Origin: an uncultured Tateyamaria sp.
Lineage (GTDB): Bacteria; Pseudomonadota; Alphaproteobacteria; Rhodobacterales; Rhodobacteraceae
DNA length: 64,000 nt
Direction: 5' to 3'
Assembly (NCBI RefSeq): GCF_947503465.1
Contig: NZ_CANNDN010000002.1
Coordinates: 310,001 to 374,000, forward strand
A model generated the notes under the pieces. That model did no database searches. It saw only the letters and a program-made list of their open reading frames with translations, and was not told where the DNA came from. A program made the translations under genes and the position numbers. Shown here in pieces: positions 1 through 8,684 of the stretch. The stretch's first letter is position 1, and every line of letters begins with the position of its first letter.

Positions 1-246
1 CGGCAGCGTCACGCCCAAGAGGCCCATCTCTCCCATCTCGCGGAAGATGTCGGGGTCGGTGGCCTCCTCCGCAAAGGCGCTGACAACGCGCGGCGCCAGC
101 TTTTCATGGGCATAGGCCTGCGCCGAGGCCTGGATCATCCGTTCGTCCTCATTCAGCTGGTCCGACAGGCGCAACGGGTCGGACCAGTCAAAGGACCCAA
201 GGTCCGGCGCGTCCTTGGCCTTCAGGATCTTTGTCTCGACGTTCAT
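1..246 (-). CDS. gcdH: Glutaryl-CoA dehydrogenase, N-terminal part (cut by window edge)
   Basis: Only the first 82 codons are inside the window; the rest lies beyond the left edge. The translation starts MNVETKILKAKD and carries the stretch FDWSDPLRLSDQL followed by NEDERMIQ and a helix with YAHEKLAPRVV, the usual N-terminal signature of glutaryl-CoA dehydrogenases of the acyl-CoA dehydrogenase superfamily. The family is a flavoprotein that converts glutaryl-CoA to crotonyl-CoA and CO2 in lysine, tryptophan and aromatic degradation. The catalytic glutamate is not in the window. It is divergent from the exported cupredoxin-like gene at 453, with about 200 bp between them. Identification rests on the N-terminal segment only, but that segment is characteristic. 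Confidence 0.85.
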   Translation of the reverse strand, partial: MNVETKILKAKDAPDLGSFDWSDPLRLSDQLNEDERMIQASAQAYAHEKLAPRVVSAFAEEATDPDIFREMGEMGLLGVTLP

Positions 247-452
247 GCGGTCCTCCACCTGTCTTCCTGCATGCCCAAGCGGCACGGCTTGCTTATGTAC
301 TTAATGTCCGACGCCGCCGGTGACCATGCGACATCCAAACAATGCGCCACAACCCGGCCCGGTCCATGCCTCATTTCAGCCGCAATCGGCGCGCATAGAC
401 AGCATATACGATTCTGTCTTTCGGGTGGGGCCGAAGCAAAAGGAGTGCTGGC

Positions 453-803
453 ATGAAGCGCGCAATGCAATTTGGGGCCGTTCTGGCGACGCTGACGGCG
501 GCCACTGCTGTCTCGGCGGCTGAACACGAGATTCTGATCCTGCCCGACGCCTATTTCCCCTCCATCCTCTACCTGGATGAAGGCGACACGGTGAGGTTCA
601 CCAACCTGACCGGAACCGAACACAACATCATCTCCAAACACGGCAGCTGGGCCCTGGGTCCGATCTCCGATCAGGCATCCGTGACGATGGTCGTGGACGA
701 AACCGTTCAAACGACATTCTACGATGCCGACAACCTGTCGGAAGAGGACGGCTCCTACCTCGTGCAGGGCAACATCAGCTTTGCGGACGCGCCGCTCGAC
801 TAA
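453..803 (+). CDS. Small exported cupredoxin-like protein
   Basis: 116 residues starting with a clear Sec signal peptide (MKRAMQFGAVLATL, likely cut after TAVSA). The mature part reads as an all-beta domain: HEILILPDAYFPSILYLDEGDTVRFTN, then GTEHNI, the way plastocyanin/azurin-like cupredoxins begin, and ends with a strand pair (TFYDADN ... YLVQGNISF). A good ribosome site, AAGGAG, sits 7 bases before the ATG. There is no cysteine in the mature protein, so a classical type 1 copper centre (His-Cys-His-Met) cannot be formed; histidines in EHE, EHN and KHG remain. Its stop overlaps that of the convergent SRAP gene by four bases (CTAA). Fold is inferred, function unknown. Confidence 0.7.
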   Translation: MKRAMQFGAVLATLTAATAVSAAEHEILILPDAYFPSILYLDEGDTVRFTNLTGTEHNIISKHGSWALGPISDQASVTMVVDETVQTTFYDADNLSEEDGSYLVQGNISFADAPLD

Positions 804-1471
804 CCCGCGATCGGGTCGATCAGGCCGGGCCCCGCGGCCCGGTTGGAATTGACCGCCGTGTCGACACGGTGCCAGCACAGCGCATCATCGGGGGCGGCCC
901 GCATCAGCGTGGCGGCCCCCTTGCCCTGTTCGCCCAGCCACAGGCCGATATCGTCCCGCTCCAGGATCACCGGCATGCGGTGATGGATGGCGGACATCGG
1001 CGCATTGGCCCCTGTGGTGACGATGGCGGCGGTCCGCATGGGCGGATCCTCCGCACCTTTCAGCATCCAGTCCTGCCACACGGCGGCAAAGGCCAGCGGC
1101 GCGCCATCCGAGCGGGTGATGTACCAGGGCAGCCGCGTATCCCCGTCGCGCGTCCATTCATAAAACCCTGTGGCCAGGATCACGGCCCGCCGTTCCCGGC
1201 AGGCCGCGCGAAAGGCCGGCTTTTCGGCAATCGTCTCGGCCCGCGCGTTGATCAGAAGCGGCCCGTCATTCGGCGTCTTGTACCAGTGCGGGATGAACCC
1301 CCAGCGCATGGGCGCAAGGCGGCGCTGCCCGTCCTGACTGCGCACGACATGAACGGCATCAGTGGGACAGACGTTGTAGTTGGGTACATCCGGCAGGTCA
1401 TTCGCGGGCACGGCCGCGAACAATTGCGCCATCGCGTCCTGGGGCAGGGTCACGGCAAAACGTCCACACAT
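800..1471 (-). CDS. SOS response-associated peptidase family protein (SRAP/YedK)
   Basis: 223 residues. The start was placed at MCGRF because Cys2 is the catalytic residue of the family: after removal of Met1 it forms a thiazolidine crosslink with abasic sites in single-stranded DNA. Other family marks are present: NVCPTD, the INARAET segment, ATGFYEW with the active-site glutamate, and AIHHRMPVIL with the catalytic histidine. An in-frame extension upstream to 1567 exists but would bury Cys2, so it is rejected. The protein shields abasic sites at replication forks in the cytoplasm. It stands alone and is convergent with the cupredoxin-like gene, sharing CTAA at their stops. Confidence 0.93.
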   Translation of the reverse strand: MCGRFAVTLPQDAMAQLFAAVPANDLPDVPNYNVCPTDAVHVVRSQDGQRRLAPMRWGFIPHWYKTPNDGPLLINARAETIAEKPAFRAACRERRAVILATGFYEWTRDGDTRLPWYITRSDGAPLAFAAVWQDWMLKGAEDPPMRTAAIVTTGANAPMSAIHHRMPVILERDDIGLWLGEQGKGAATLMRAAPDDALCWHRVDTAVNSNRAAGPGLIDPIAG

Positions 1472-1561
1472 GCCCGCATGGTTAACGCAGCAAAAGACAA
1501 ATCGTAAGGCGGATCTTGATCCGGCAAGGATCGTTCGCGCGCACCTTGCGCGCCCGCCCGA

Positions 1562-1600
1562 CCCCAAGAAAAAAAGGCGAGGCCACGGCCCCGCCTTTTC
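1562..1600 (-). terminator. Rho-independent terminator of the 5'-nucleotidase gene
   Basis: On the minus strand a 12-bp stem with one mismatch (AAAAGGCGGGGC against GCCTCGCCTTTT, four-base loop) is followed directly by TTTTTTTCTT. It lies about 35 bases past the stop codon at 1635. Confidence 0.85.
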
Positions 1601-1634
1601 GACAGCATAGCGCGCAGACGGTCTGCGCCGCCGT

Positions 1635-3194
1635 TTACTTCGCCGTGATACGACCGTCGGTATAGGGCGTGAACGGCCCCTGTTCGGCCAGGTACTCGGC
1701 CGTCACGTCCGCCAGGTCGGGACCGAAGTCATAGGCATTGGCCGCATCCACGAACATGGCATAGCCGTCGCCGCCATTGCGGACATAGTTGTTGCTGACC
1801 ACGCCATAGATCTTGTCCATCTCGATGGGCGCACCGCCCACCATGACGTCGCTGACCCGCGCACCGGCCGGCTTGGCCTTGTCAAAGGCATAGCTCATGC
1901 CGGCCACCTGCGGGAACCGGCCCGCGCCATCCTCGATCTGGCCCACGCCGTTCTCAAGCGCCGCCACGATGGCCGCCCCCGACACCTGGAAGGTCGACAG
2001 CGTGTTCTGGAACGGCAGCACGGTCAGCACCTCGCCCATGGTGATTTCACCCGCATCGATGGAGGCACGGATGCCCCCGCCGTTCTGGATCGCGATCTCG
2101 ATGCCCTGATCCTTCACCCGGTCCAGCATCGCGTCGGCAATGAGCGAGCCCATGGGGCATTCCTGCGCCCGGCAGGTGTCGCGCCCGCCTTCGATGGCTT
2201 CGGCGGCTTCGGCCACCACGCGCGTCTTCATCTCCTCGATGGGCGCACCCATTTCGGCGATGCGCTCAAGAAACGCGGCGTTCGGTTCAACCGACGCATC
2301 CAGCAGCATCGGATCGCCCGACGCCGCCGTCACGTTGCCGTCATCGTCAAAGGTCACGGTCAGGTGGCCCAGATACTTGGTATAGGCATAGGCCTGCGCC
2401 ACCGGCGTGTCGCCCACCATGGTCGGGTAGGCCGGTGTCTCATCATCGCCATTGGTCATCAGCGTGTGACTGTGCCCGCCGATCACCACGTCGATGCCGG
2501 GCACCGCCTCGGCAATGGCAAGATCCTTGTTCAGACCAACGTGGTTCAGCGCGATGATGATGTCGACGCCTTCGGCCTCAAGCGTTGCGACATCCGCCGC
2601 CAGCGCGTCGATCTCGTCCTGGAACACGACGTCGGGGCCGGGACTGGACGTTTCAACCGTGTCCGTCGCCAGGGCAGAGATCACGCCGATCTTCTTGCCG
2701 CCCACCTCCAGAACCACGTGGTTCTCGACCTTGTCCTTCAACTCTGCCGACGACGACAGGTCCAGGTTGCCCGAGATCACGGGGAAACTGACCGCGTCGA
2801 TGAACTCTGCCAGCTTGGGCGGGCCATCGTCGAATTCGTGGTTGCCCACGGCCATGGCATCATAGCCCATCTGATCCATGAACTCGGCCTCGGCCGCGCC
2901 CTTGTAGGTGGTGTAGAACAACGACCCCTGGAACGGGTCGCCCGCGTCCAGCACCACGACGTTCTGATTGCCCAGGGACGCCTTCTTGGCATCGATGGCC
3001 GTCTTCACACGCGCCACACCGCCAAAGCATTTGCCCTCGGCCTCGCCTTCGGCGTCGCAGGTCGAATCAAAGCGGTTGATCGATTCAATGCGGCTGTGCA
3101 TGTCGTTGGTGTGCAGGATGTGCAGCGTGTATTCGGCCGATGCCATGCCCGCGCTCAGCGCGAGGGCGGCAGTGCCCATCAGGAATCGTGTCAT
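1635..3194 (-). CDS. Periplasmic bifunctional metallophosphatase / 5'-nucleotidase
   Basis: 519 residues with signal peptide MTRFLMGTAALALSAG ending near ASAEY. The metallophosphatase domain shows every expected block in order: HTNDMHSR, VVLDAGDPFQGS, AVGNHEFDDG (catalytic NHE), ISGNLD, ALNHVG and IGGHSHT. The C-terminal 5'-nucleotidase domain has IQNGGGIRASIDAGEIT and VLPFQNTL, and the closing YVRNGGDGY block for substrate stacking. The family (UshA/YfkN type) hydrolyses nucleotides, UDP-sugars or cyclic phosphodiesters outside the inner membrane to recover phosphate and nucleosides. Length is typical. It is monocistronic, with its own terminator, and divergent from the DUF952 gene. The exact substrate cannot be read from sequence. 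Confidence 0.93.
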   Translation of the reverse strand: MTRFLMGTAALALSAGMASAEYTLHILHTNDMHSRIESINRFDSTCDAEGEAEGKCFGGVARVKTAIDAKKASLGNQNVVVLDAGDPFQGSLFYTTYKGAAEAEFMDQMGYDAMAVGNHEFDDGPPKLAEFIDAVSFPVISGNLDLSSSAELKDKVENHVVLEVGGKKIGVISALATDTVETSSPGPDVVFQDEIDALAADVATLEAEGVDIIIALNHVGLNKDLAIAEAVPGIDVVIGGHSHTLMTNGDDETPAYPTMVGDTPVAQAYAYTKYLGHLTVTFDDDGNVTAASGDPMLLDASVEPNAAFLERIAEMGAPIEEMKTRVVAEAAEAIEGGRDTCRAQECPMGSLIADAMLDRVKDQGIEIAIQNGGGIRASIDAGEITMGEVLTVLPFQNTLSTFQVSGAAIVAALENGVGQIEDGAGRFPQVAGMSYAFDKAKPAGARVSDVMVGGAPIEMDKIYGVVSNNYVRNGGDGYAMFVDAANAYDFGPDLADVTAEYLAEQGPFTPYTDGRITAK

Positions 3195-3335
3195 TCCGGG
3201 TCTCCCTTGTTGATTATGGCGGTATCGTGACTACAATCCGCCGTCCGAGTCAAAGCGGTTCGTTGCGGAATGTGCGCGACAAATCCGTGACAGCGCGCAC
3301 TTGACCAGCGCTTGGGCAATGGGCATCACGGCCGC

Positions 3336-3683
3336 ATGCTGATCTACAAGATTTTCCGGGCGCCCGAATGGGCCGCCTTGCGCGAAAACGGCACCACGCC
3401 GGGCGCGCCGATCGATGTGGCCGATGGCTACATCCACTTCTCCACCGCCGCGCAGGCGGCCGAAACCGCGGCCAGGCATTTTGCCGGTCAGGACGACCTG
3501 TTCCTGATCGCGGTGGATGCGGACAGGCTTGGCGCTGATCTGAAATGGGAGGTCTCGCGCGGCGGGGCAGAATTTCCCCATCTCTATCGCGAGATGCGGC
3601 TGGCAGATGTGCACTGGGCACAGCCGCTTCCGCTGGAAGGTGGAATACACCGGTTCCCGCCGGGCGCAGGGTTTGACACATGA
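3336..3683 (+). CDS. DUF952 family protein
   Basis: 115 residues. The start at MLIYKIFRAPEW matches where DUF952 proteins begin; an upstream in-frame ATG at 3312 would add eight residues of no family character. The family core is visible: DGYIHFSTAAQ, the AARHFAGQDDLFLIAVD strand and FPHLYREMRLADV with the conserved LYR. DUF952 proteins are small cytoplasmic proteins without an established biochemical function; they resemble ADP-ribosyl-transferase-like folds in some analyses. The stop codon overlaps the next start (ATGA), and the same coupling repeats into pyrD, so the three genes form one transcript. Confidence 0.88.
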   Translation: MLIYKIFRAPEWAALRENGTTPGAPIDVADGYIHFSTAAQAAETAARHFAGQDDLFLIAVDADRLGADLKWEVSRGGAEFPHLYREMRLADVHWAQPLPLEGGIHRFPPGAGFDT

Positions 3684-4108
3684 CACATATCGACCCCACA
3701 GCCGACCAGTTTGCCGCCTTCAAGGACCTGCCCCGCGACGTGCCGATCGAGATGCTGAACCTGGTGCGGTTCAATGATCTGGCCAACTACCCCGGCGATC
3801 ACGACCTTGCCCGCGACGGCCTGACGGGCGCGCAGGCCTACGGGCTCTATGGCAAGGAAACCGGCCCCATCCTGCAAAAGGTCGGCGGCAGCATCGTCTG
3901 GCGCGGCGGCTTTGAAACCGTCCTGATCGGCCCCGGTGACGAGGCATGGCACGCCGTTTTCATCGCCCGCTATCCCACCGCGGGCGCGTTTCTGGCCATG
4001 GTCACGGACCCCGACTATAGGCGGGCCGTGGTGCACCGGCAGGCGGCGGTCAAAACCTCGCGGCTCATCCGCTGCACACCGGCAGATCAGGGCGCATCGT
4101 TCGGATGA
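3680..4108 (+). CDS. DUF1330-like small protein
   Basis: 142 residues with an alpha/beta ferredoxin-like layout typical of DUF1330: [11 protein letters not shown] near the start, a central [31 protein letters not shown] block, and [17 protein letters not shown]. Function is not established for the family. It is coupled by ATGA overlaps to DUF952 upstream and to pyrD downstream, so its expression is tied to pyrimidine synthesis, although no metabolic link is known. Confidence 0.82.
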   Translation: MTHIDPTADQFAAFKDLPRDVPIEMLNLVRFNDLANYPGDHDLARDGLTGAQAYGLYGKETGPILQKVGGSIVWRGGFETVLIGPGDEAWHAVFIARYPTAGAFLAMVTDPDYRRAVVHRQAAVKTSRLIRCTPADQGASFG

Positions 4109-5148
4109 AACGGGCGCTGGAACGGATCGGTACGCGGGCCCTGCGCAAGCTGGACCCGGAAGTGGCCCACGGGCTCGCGCTCAGGGCGCTGCACACGCCG
4201 CTCGCCCCCCTGCCCGGCCCGGTCACCAGCCCGCGCTTGCGCATGACACTGGCGGGCATGGACCTGCCCAACCCGCTGGGCCTGGCGGCCGGGTTCGACA
4301 AGAACGCAACCGCGATCGCCCCGCTCGGCCGCGCCGGTTTCGGCTGGATCGAGGTGGGGGCCGCCACCCCCCTGCCCCAGCCCGGCAACCCGAAACCGCG
4401 CCTCTTCCGGCTGACCGAGGACGCCGCCGCGATCAATCGCTTCGGCTTCAACAATGACGGGATGGACGCGATTGCCGCCCGCCTTGCCAAGCGCCCCGGG
4501 GGCGTGCCCGTGGGCCTGAACCTGGGCGCCAACAAGGACAGCGCCAACCGGGCCGAGGACTTCGCGCGCGTCCTGCACCACTGCGCCCCGCATATCGACT
4601 TCGCCACCGTGAACGTCTCCAGCCCCAACACCGAAAAGCTGCGGGATCTGCAAGGGCCCATGGCGCTGGCCGCCCTGCTGGACGGCGTCATGCAGGTGCG
4701 GGGCAACGTCCCCGTCTTTCTCAAGATCGCGCCGGACCTGACCGATCAGGACCTCGCGGACATCGCCAAGGTCGCCGAGGACGCCCGCGTGGCCGCGATC
4801 ATCGCCACCAACACAACGCTCGACCGGGACGGGCTGCGCAGCCCGCACGCCCATGAAAAGGGCGGCCTGTCGGGCGCGCCGCTCTTTGAAAAATCCACCC
4901 GCGTGCTCGCCAAGCTGCACAGCCTCACCAAGGTTCCTCTCATCGGCGTCGGTGGCATCGCGACGGCCCGCGACGCCTATGCCAAGATCCGGGCGGGCGC
5001 GTCAGCGGTGCAGCTTTACACCGGGCTTGTCTACGGCGGCCTCAGCCTCGCCGCCCGCATCGCAGAAGGGCTTGACGTGCACGTGCAACAGGATGGATTC
5101 CAGTCCGTCACCGAAGCCGTCGGCACGGAAGCAAGCGACTGGCTCTGA
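4105..5148 (+). CDS. pyrD: Dihydroorotate dehydrogenase (quinone), class 2
   Basis: 347 residues. Class 2 is indicated by the N-terminal membrane-associating extension (about residues 1-45) before the barrel, and by a serine as catalytic base in [11 protein letters not shown] instead of the cysteine of class 1. Other blocks: [62 protein letters not shown] and [15 protein letters not shown] for the FMN phosphate. It oxidises dihydroorotate to orotate and passes electrons to quinone at the inner membrane. Last gene of the DUF952-DUF1330-pyrD operon (ATGA overlap); a hairpin of the dispersed intergenic repeat follows the stop immediately. Confidence 0.96.
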   Translation: MKRALERIGTRALRKLDPEVAHGLALRALHTPLAPLPGPVTSPRLRMTLAGMDLPNPLGLAAGFDKNATAIAPLGRAGFGWIEVGAATPLPQPGNPKPRLFRLTEDAAAINRFGFNNDGMDAIAARLAKRPGGVPVGLNLGANKDSANRAEDFARVLHHCAPHIDFATVNVSSPNTEKLRDLQGPMALAALLDGVMQVRGNVPVFLKIAPDLTDQDLADIAKVAEDARVAAIIATNTTLDRDGLRSPHAHEKGGLSGAPLFEKSTRVLAKLHSLTKVPLIGVGGIATARDAYAKIRAGASAVQLYTGLVYGGLSLAARIAEGLDVHVQQDGFQSVTEAVGTEASDWL

Positions 5149-5198
5149 CCTTCTTCTGGCCAAAAATATCCCGGGGTCTGGGGCAGAGCCCCAGCCGG
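5149..5198 (+). repeat. Copy R1 of a dispersed intergenic hairpin repeat, acting as pyrD terminator
   Basis: Directly after the pyrD stop comes TTCTTCTGGCCAAAAATATC then a G-rich run and the perfect hairpin CTGGGGC-AGA-GCCCCAG (5178-5194). The same head sequence recurs near 15180, 15350, 34115 and 38440, always between genes. The hairpin is a likely transcription end for pyrD, though no U-run follows. Confidence 0.6.
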
Positions 5199-5203
5199 AC
5201 CTT

Positions 5204-6544
5204 TCAAGGGTCCTGGCCGGCGCTCCGTTCGAGTGCCGGATAGCGCAACCCCAGCGTCACGCCCCGCGCCAGAAAGGACACCAGCAGCGCCGCCCACAGC
5301 CCGTGATTGCCCATCAGCGGCAGCAGGATCAGCACCGCCAGCCAATACAGCGCAAAGGATATCGCCATCATGTTGCGCATGTCCCGCCCCCGGCCCGCAC
5401 CGATAAAGATGCCGTCGAACATCCACGCGGCACAGCCCACCAGCGGCGCGGCCACCATCCACGGCAGGTAGGCGCGCGCCACCATCTGCACCTCTGCATC
5501 CTTTGCCATCACATCGATCAGCCACGGCCCCACCAGCAGAAACGCAAAGGCGGTCGACGCACAGATCACCATGCCCCACATGGATGTCATCACCGCGGAC
5601 CGGCGCACACGGGCGGGATCCTTGCGGCCATAGGCCCGCGCGATCAGTGTTTCGGCGGCGAACGCAAAACCGTCCATGGCATAGGCCGTGATGTACATGA
5701 ACTGGATCAGCACCTCGTTCGCGGCCAGCGTCACATCGCCAAAGCGCGCGCCGAGGAACACGAAGCTGGAAAAGATGATCATCAGCATGGCCGACCGCAA
5801 CAGGATGTCGGTGTTCAGAAGCGCCATGCGGATCAGTTGCGCGCGCCGCAGCACGCGCGGCCAGTCGCGCCATGCAGGCCGTGCAAAGGCCGCGCGACAG
5901 AACCACAGGCCAAGGCCCGCACCGATCGCTTCGGCGATCACGGTCGCGATGGCGACACCCGGCACACCCCAGCCAAATCCAAGCACGAAGACGAAGTTCA
6001 GGATGATGTTCACCCCGTTCATCACCAATTGCACCCAGAACACGCCGCCCGTACGCTCCATCGCGACCAGCCAGCCGGTCAGCGCATAGACGGCAATAGC
6101 GGCGGGCGCGGTCCAGATACGGATGAACAGGTAATCGCGCGTCAGGCTTTCCACCTCGGCACTGGCCGGCGACAGCTGGAACGCCAGCCAGAACAGCGGA
6201 AATTGCAAGACGATCAGACCAACGCCACCGACGGCGGCCACCAGCAGCGCGCGGGTCAACCAGGCACTGACCTCGTTGTCATCCCCCGCCCCCGCCGCCT
6301 GCCCGACCAGGCTGACGGTTCCCATGCGCAAAAAGCCAAAGATCCAGTACAGGGTTGTCAGAATGATCGCGCCCATGGCGACGGCGCCGATGGGGGCCGC
6401 CTCGCCCATCTGCCCCACGACGCCCACATCGACCGCGCCCAGAATGGGCACCGTGGCGTTGGACAGCACGATGGGCAGCGCGATCTTCAGCACCCGCTTG
6501 TGGGTGAGTGGCGCAGGCGGGGCCTTGGGGTCTGCGACCTCCAC
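5204..6544 (-). CDS. MATE family efflux transporter
   Basis: 446 residues with about twelve hydrophobic helices in two homologous halves, as expected for the multidrug and toxin extrusion family. The start is a GTG (MEVADPKAPPAPLTHKRVLKIALPIVLSN), one base after the upstream thioesterase stop. The family signature of a short basic/hydrophilic N-terminus followed by LPIVLSNATVPILGAVDVGVVGQ is present. These exporters use Na+ or H+ gradients in the inner membrane; the substrate is not predictable. It forms an operon with the two thioesterases upstream. Confidence 0.92.
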   Translation of the reverse strand: MEVADPKAPPAPLTHKRVLKIALPIVLSNATVPILGAVDVGVVGQMGEAAPIGAVAMGAIILTTLYWIFGFLRMGTVSLVGQAAGAGDDNEVSAWLTRALLVAAVGGVGLIVLQFPLFWLAFQLSPASAEVESLTRDYLFIRIWTAPAAIAVYALTGWLVAMERTGGVFWVQLVMNGVNIILNFVFVLGFGWGVPGVAIATVIAEAIGAGLGLWFCRAAFARPAWRDWPRVLRRAQLIRMALLNTDILLRSAMLMIIFSSFVFLGARFGDVTLAANEVLIQFMYITAYAMDGFAFAAETLIARAYGRKDPARVRRSAVMTSMWGMVICASTAFAFLLVGPWLIDVMAKDAEVQMVARAYLPWMVAAPLVGCAAWMFDGIFIGAGRGRDMRNMMAISFALYWLAVLILLPLMGNHGLWAALLVSFLARGVTLGLRYPALERSAGQDP

Positions 6545-6545
6545 G

Positions 6546-7046
6546 CTACCGACGCTGCGGCATCACGAAATGCCCCGTTCCCTGCGCAAACAGGCGGTCG
6601 CGATTGTCTTGCCAGCCCTTGACATGCACGGACGCATAGCGCCGCCCCGACCGGTTGATGCGCGCCCGCGCATAGGCGTCCCGCGGCAGGCCCGACCGCA
6701 GGTAATCCACGGAAAAGTCGACCGTCTTGGGCACCCGTGGCACCCGCGTTTCCGACCCGGGGTCGAAATCCAGCGCGCCCTTTTCAATGTCGTCCCACAG
6801 CGTTGCCCAGGTCAGGGTCATCACGGCCGTCACCTCAAGAAAGGCCGCCGTCACGCCACCATGCAGCGCCGGCAGCAGCGGATTGCCGATCAGCTTCTCG
6901 TCGAAGGGCAGCACGCCGGTCAATTCGTCCCCGCGCCGGTCAAAGGTCATGCCCAGGTACTGGATATAGGGAATGCCATCGACCAGCGCGCGCAGCGCCG
7001 CATCGCGCCGTTGCTTGACGATCTGAACAGGCTCCGGCTTTTTCAT
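6546..7046 (-). CDS. PaaI-type hotdog thioesterase (second of tandem pair)
   Basis: 166 residues. The hotdog helix motif LHGGVTAAFLEVTAV, preceded by DEKLIGNPLLP, marks the PaaI/YigI-like acyl-CoA thioesterase family; VDFSVDYLRSG and RYASVHVKGW are the following strands. Proteins of this kind hydrolyse acyl- or phenylacetyl-CoA esters in the cytoplasm. Starts within the stop of the upstream thioesterase (ATGA) and ends one base before the MATE gene, so the three are co-transcribed. It is a diverged paralogue of its neighbour. Confidence 0.88.
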   Translation of the reverse strand: MKKPEPVQIVKQRRDAALRALVDGIPYIQYLGMTFDRRGDELTGVLPFDEKLIGNPLLPALHGGVTAAFLEVTAVMTLTWATLWDDIEKGALDFDPGSETRVPRVPKTVDFSVDYLRSGLPRDAYARARINRSGRRYASVHVKGWQDNRDRLFAQGTGHFVMPQRR

Positions 7047-7471
7047 GTCCCGCCCTCCACGGTAAAGGCACCTGTCGCCGTGGCCACCGGATTGTCGCCG
7101 TCATCGTCGCAGGCGGTGGCACGCACAAACGCCACCGAACGGGTCACATGGTAGCACGTGGCACGCGTGGTGATCGCCTGGCCGGGGGTGGCCGCCCGCA
7201 TGTAGTCGATGCGCAGGTCCAGCGTCGCGGTGCCCGCCAGGTTCTTGGGGTGGCTCATCACGGCAGCCCCGCAGCAGGTGTCCATCAGCGCAGACACGGC
7301 CCCGCCGCTGATCACCCCTGTCTCGGGGTCCCCGATCAGGCGCGGATCATAGGGCATCGTGATCTCGGCAACCCCGTCCCCCATCTCGCTCAGGACCATG
7401 CCAAGGTCGCGGGAATGTGGAATAGCTTCGATGAATTGTCTGGCAAGCTTCAGTTTGTCGGGGTCTGACAT
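7043..7471 (-). CDS. PaaI-type hotdog thioesterase (first of tandem pair)
   Basis: 142 residues; the helix motif VISGGAVSALMDTCCGAAV follows YDPRLIGDPET, and DLRIDYMRAATPG plus SVAFVRATACDD give the hotdog sheet. Same family as the next gene, translationally coupled to it. It is divergent from a MerR regulator at 7578 with about 105 bp between, so that regulator is a candidate for its control. Substrate unknown; the nearby fatty-acid block makes medium or long acyl-CoA plausible. Confidence 0.88.
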   Translation of the reverse strand: MSDPDKLKLARQFIEAIPHSRDLGMVLSEMGDGVAEITMPYDPRLIGDPETGVISGGAVSALMDTCCGAAVMSHPKNLAGTATLDLRIDYMRAATPGQAITTRATCYHVTRSVAFVRATACDDDGDNPVATATGAFTVEGGT

Positions 7472-7577
7472 GGGGCCTCGTCGCGCGGTCTGAGGTCCAA
7501 CTTATGGGTCCTGTTGTCCGCGCGGGCAAGGACCTGTTGCGCGGCACGCGCCCGCACCGTAGGCTGGGAGGCCAGGG

Positions 7578-7967
7578 ATGGAGACACTGAAAGCCATGGC
7601 AGACGACCGCTTGAGCTTCAAGGAGATGTGCGCGGAGTTCGACGTGACGCCTCGCACCTTGCGGTACTACGAGTATATCGAACTCTTGCAGCCGGACCGC
7701 GAGGGTCGGTCGCGCTTTTATGGTGCGCGCGAATGTGCCCGGATGAAGCTGATCCTGCGCGGCCGCAAATTCGGCTTTCAGCTGGAAGACATCCGGCAAT
7801 GGCTGATGATCTATGAAAACGAAGGCACCGAGGCACAGATGCGGGCCTGGGTCGAACTGGCCGACGGACAGCTCAAGGAACTGGACGAGCAGCGCAGGCA
7901 ACTTGACGAGGCACGCGACGAATTGCAGGACCTGCGCGACAGCGTGGCCCGGGGCCTGGGCGACTGA
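7578..7967 (+). CDS. MerR family transcriptional regulator (paralogue of the one at 11489)
   Basis: 129 residues. The winged helix is at residues about 12-80: LSFKEMCAEFDVTPRTLRYYEYIELLQPDREG, the canonical MerR DNA-binding start, followed by LKLILRG-like ARMKLILRGRKFGFQLEDIRQWL. The last 45 residues form a coiled coil (DGQLKELDEQRRQLDEARDE) for dimerisation; there are no cysteines of the metal-sensing type. A GGGAGG ribosome site six bases before 7578 supports this start over the internal Met7. Closely similar to the regulator heading the fad block, which suggests a related effector such as an acyl-CoA. Divergent from the thioesterase-MATE operon. Confidence 0.93.
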   Translation: METLKAMADDRLSFKEMCAEFDVTPRTLRYYEYIELLQPDREGRSRFYGARECARMKLILRGRKFGFQLEDIRQWLMIYENEGTEAQMRAWVELADGQLKELDEQRRQLDEARDELQDLRDSVARGLGD

Positions 7968-7985
7968 CCCCGCAGAGACGCAAGA

Positions 7986-8020
7986 CGCCCCGATCCCGGC
8001 AGGGGATCAGGGCGCGGCAG
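7986..8020 (+). terminator. Hairpin after the MerR gene
   Basis: CGCCCCGATCCC and GGGATCAGGGCG form a 12-bp stem with one mismatch and a short loop, followed by GGCAGGCTTTTG. It lies between two convergent genes (stops at 7967 and 8037) and could serve both. The U-run is weak. Confidence 0.55.
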
Positions 8021-8036
8021 GCTTTTGTCAGACTTC

Positions 8037-8573
8037 TCAGCCTGGCGTGAACGGCAAGGATGAATGGTGCAGCACGATTTTCAACTCACCATCTTCCATT
8101 TCCTGGATGCCAAAGGTGTATTCGACCTTCACCTCTGACCCGTCCGTGGTGGTGAAAAAGTAGTTGCCCATGGCAAAGGCGATGTCGCCGCTGATGCTGG
8201 TGCCTTCGTTCTCCCACCGGACGTTGGTGTATGGAGCAATCGCAAATCCGCCATCTTCCTCGATGCTGCCGCCCACGAAATAGGACAACGCCTCGTCAAA
8301 GGTGCCGCGGAACTGGTCCTGGCTCGCCAGCGTCGGTTTGAACAGGACGATGTCCTTGCCATAGGCATAGAAGTCCAGGATGTGCTGGCGCGCGGCTTGC
8401 CTGTAATCGCCGCCTGCCGTGTGCACCTCGCCGATCTTGACGATGCCCTCGCCCCAGGCCGTCTTGAAGTCCGACACGCGGTCCGGCGTCAGCGTCGGCT
8501 CTTGCGCGGCCGCGGCCATGCCGGCGGTCAGGGCAAGGGTTGCGGCAGTTGCTGTCAGGGTGGTCTTGATCAC
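8037..8573 (-). CDS. Exported NTF2/SnoaL-like protein
   Basis: 178 residues with a signal peptide (MIKTTLTATAATLALTAGMAAA). The mature part fits the cone-shaped alpha+beta NTF2 fold: helix VSDFKTAWGEGIVKIGEVH, a second helix with DYRQAARQHILDFYAYG, then the strands VLFKPTLASQDQFRGT, SGDIAFAMGNYFF and KVEYTFGIQ, ending LKIVLHHSSLPF. Close relatives in Rhodobacteraceae are, as I recall, sometimes labelled phosphoribosyl-AMP cyclohydrolase; none of the HisI metal-binding motifs is present, so that name is not supported. Function unknown. Divergent from the LysR gene at 8685, which may regulate it. Confidence 0.75.
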   Translation of the reverse strand: MIKTTLTATAATLALTAGMAAAAQEPTLTPDRVSDFKTAWGEGIVKIGEVHTAGGDYRQAARQHILDFYAYGKDIVLFKPTLASQDQFRGTFDEALSYFVGGSIEEDGGFAIAPYTNVRWENEGTSISGDIAFAMGNYFFTTTDGSEVKVEYTFGIQEMEDGELKIVLHHSSLPFTPG

Positions 8574-8684
8574 GGTTGTTCTCCTCTCGGGGTTGGCGCA
8601 GGTCTCGCTGCTCTGAACCGGAGATGGGCGGGGGCGATTGATATTACCAATTGAAAGAAACGCGCGAACCCATAGTTAAAAGGC

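Noticed and set aside
4853-6622. 589-codon plus-strand open frame across the MATE gene
   Set aside because: Low-complexity His/Arg/Gln-rich translation opposite a clear MATE transporter.
8037-8573. Phosphoribosyl-AMP cyclohydrolase (HisI) label for the exported protein
   Set aside because: It has a signal peptide and an NTF2-like layout, and none of the HisI metal-binding motifs; the name would be a transferred error.
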